A stretch of 25,190 nt of DNA from UBA1738 sp003453455 (GTDB lineage: Bacteria > Bacillota > Clostridia > UBA1381), in contig CAMOOX010000016.1 in NCBI GenBank assembly GCA_946621875.1, positions 1 to 25,190 on the forward strand. The letters run 5' to 3'. Below, one piece after another: positions 24,420-25,190 of this stretch (its first letter is position 1; each line of letters starts with the position of its first letter). A model generated the notes under the pieces. It was not told where the DNA came from. It made no database searches and was given only the letters and a program-made list of their open reading frames with translations. The position numbers and the translations under genes are program-made.

Positions 24420-25190
24420 ATGTCATATGTTGATGCAAAAAAGGAATATGCAAAATATGGAATAAATACTGATGAAGCAATCAAGAAATTAAAAGATGTT
24501 TCGGTATCTCTTCATTGCTGGCAGGGAGATGATGTCAGAGGTTTTGATACTGATCCTAATAAGCCTCTAACAGGCGGCATACAGACAACAGGCAATTATT
24601 TGGGAAGAGCAAGAACGCCGGAAGAGCTTATGGCGGATATTGATGAGGTTTTAAAACTTATTCCCGGAAAAGTAAAGCTTAATTTGCACGCCTGCTATGC
24701 CATTTTTGATGAAGAAAATCCATGGGTGGATAGGGACAAGATTGAGCCAAAACACTTCAAAAAATGGGTAGATTTCTGCAAAGAAAGAGGACTTGGCTGC
24801 GACTTTAATCCTACATTCTTTTCGCACCCAAAATGCGACCCGCTGACGCTTTCTTCGCCTAATGAAGAAACAAGACGGTTTTGGATTGAGCACGGAAAGG
24901 CGTGTATCAGAATTTCCGAGTACCTTGCAGAGGAACTCGGCGAGCCTTGTATAATGAACATATGGACAGGCGACGGATTTAAGGATATTCCGGCAGATAG
25001 ATTAGGACCGAGAGAACGCTATAAAAACAGTATTGATGAGATTTTGTCTGAGCCTTATGATTTTAATAAGGTTAAGCCGTGTATTGAGAGTAAGGTTTTT
25101 GGTATAGGCGTTGAGGCATATACAGTAGGCTCTGCCGAATTTGCGCTTTCCTATGCTGCAAAAAATATGGATAAATGTATTCCTCTTATG
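24420..25190 (+). CDS. rhaA: L-rhamnose isomerase, 5' part (partial)
   Basis: The frame opens at ATG 24420, nine bases after GGAGG at 24406-24410, and stays open to the window end: 257 residues of a roughly 420-residue enzyme. It interconverts L-rhamnose and L-rhamnulose, using a divalent metal. RhaA segments seen: VSLHCWQGDDV, GGIQTTGNYLGRAR, LNLHACYAIFDE, FNPTFFSHPK, NIWTGDGFKDIPADR and ESKVFGIGVEAYTVGSAEF, the last carrying Glu232, equivalent to the first metal-binding Glu. The remaining metal ligands lie beyond the edge. It forms an operon with rhaB. Confidence 0.95.
   Translation, partial: MSYVDAKKEYAKYGINTDEAIKKLKDVSVSLHCWQGDDVRGFDTDPNKPLTGGIQTTGNYLGRARTPEELMADIDEVLKLIPGKVKLNLHACYAIFDEENPWVDRDKIEPKHFKKWVDFCKERGLGCDFNPTFFSHPKCDPLTLSSPNEETRRFWIEHGKACIRISEYLAEELGEPCIMNIWTGDGFKDIPADRLGPRERYKNSIDEILSEPYDFNKVKPCIESKVFGIGVEAYTVGSAEFALSYAAKNMDKCIPLM

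Noticed and set aside
1..25190. CRISPR arrays, tRNA or rRNA genes, insertion sequences and attachment sites.
   Set aside because: No regularly spaced repeats, cloverleaf sequences, transposase-like frames or flanking direct repeats were seen.

Overview
The window is low-GC DNA with strong AGGAGG-type ribosome binding sites, almost every gene on the + strand, and short or overlapping junctions. This suggests an anaerobic Clostridia-class Firmicute, probably a gut sugar fermenter. This is inferred from gene content and style; no rRNA or other taxonomic marker is present. Both ends cut through genes: an M42 peptidase at the left and L-rhamnose isomerase at the right.

Region 1 (1-2180) holds three tandem M42-family metallo-aminopeptidases, the first only as its 3' end. 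Region 2 (2238-8798) holds a TetR-type regulator, a strong bidirectional terminator, an MMPL/RND-type membrane transporter, and a translationally coupled, very large exported membrane-anchored protein. That protein has Cys-containing GLUG repeats interrupted by a long helical segment.

Region 3 (8940-25190) is a glycyl-radical-enzyme bacterial microcompartment locus joined to L-rhamnose catabolism, resembling the fucose/rhamnose type known as GRM5. Order: HAD phosphatase, B12-independent diol dehydratase (glycyl radical enzyme), its radical-SAM activase, PduU/EutS-like shell protein, internal promoter, class II sugar-phosphate aldolase, GlcG/PduO-C-like protein, a BMC-like domain fused in frame to a Zn-type alcohol dehydrogenase, two near-identical BMC-H hexamers, a BMC-P vertex protein, PduS-like Fe-S flavoprotein, PduT-like BMC-T, CoA-acylating aldehyde dehydrogenase, a second BMC-T, PduL phosphotransacylase, a DeoR regulator, then a separately promoted rhamnulokinase and rhamnose isomerase.

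Inferred pathway: L-rhamnose is isomerised (RhaA) and phosphorylated (RhaB) in the cytosol. Rhamnulose-1-phosphate is then cleaved to DHAP and lactaldehyde by an aldolase carrying a C-terminal encapsulation-like peptide. Lactaldehyde is reduced to 1,2-propanediol, dehydrated by the glycyl radical enzyme to propanal, and disproportionated to propanol (alcohol dehydrogenase) and propionyl-CoA/propionyl-phosphate (aldehyde dehydrogenase, PduL). PduS and PduT could pass electrons across the shell. No propionate kinase, sugar transporter or separate lactaldehyde reductase is in the window. Three good promoters were read by eye: before the HAD gene, before the aldolase, and before rhaB.

The system type is known. 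The least ordinary points are the BMC-like/alcohol dehydrogenase fusion, the two-start BMC-H gene, the Cys-rich linker of the aldolase, and the GLUG/helical protein coupled to MMPL.
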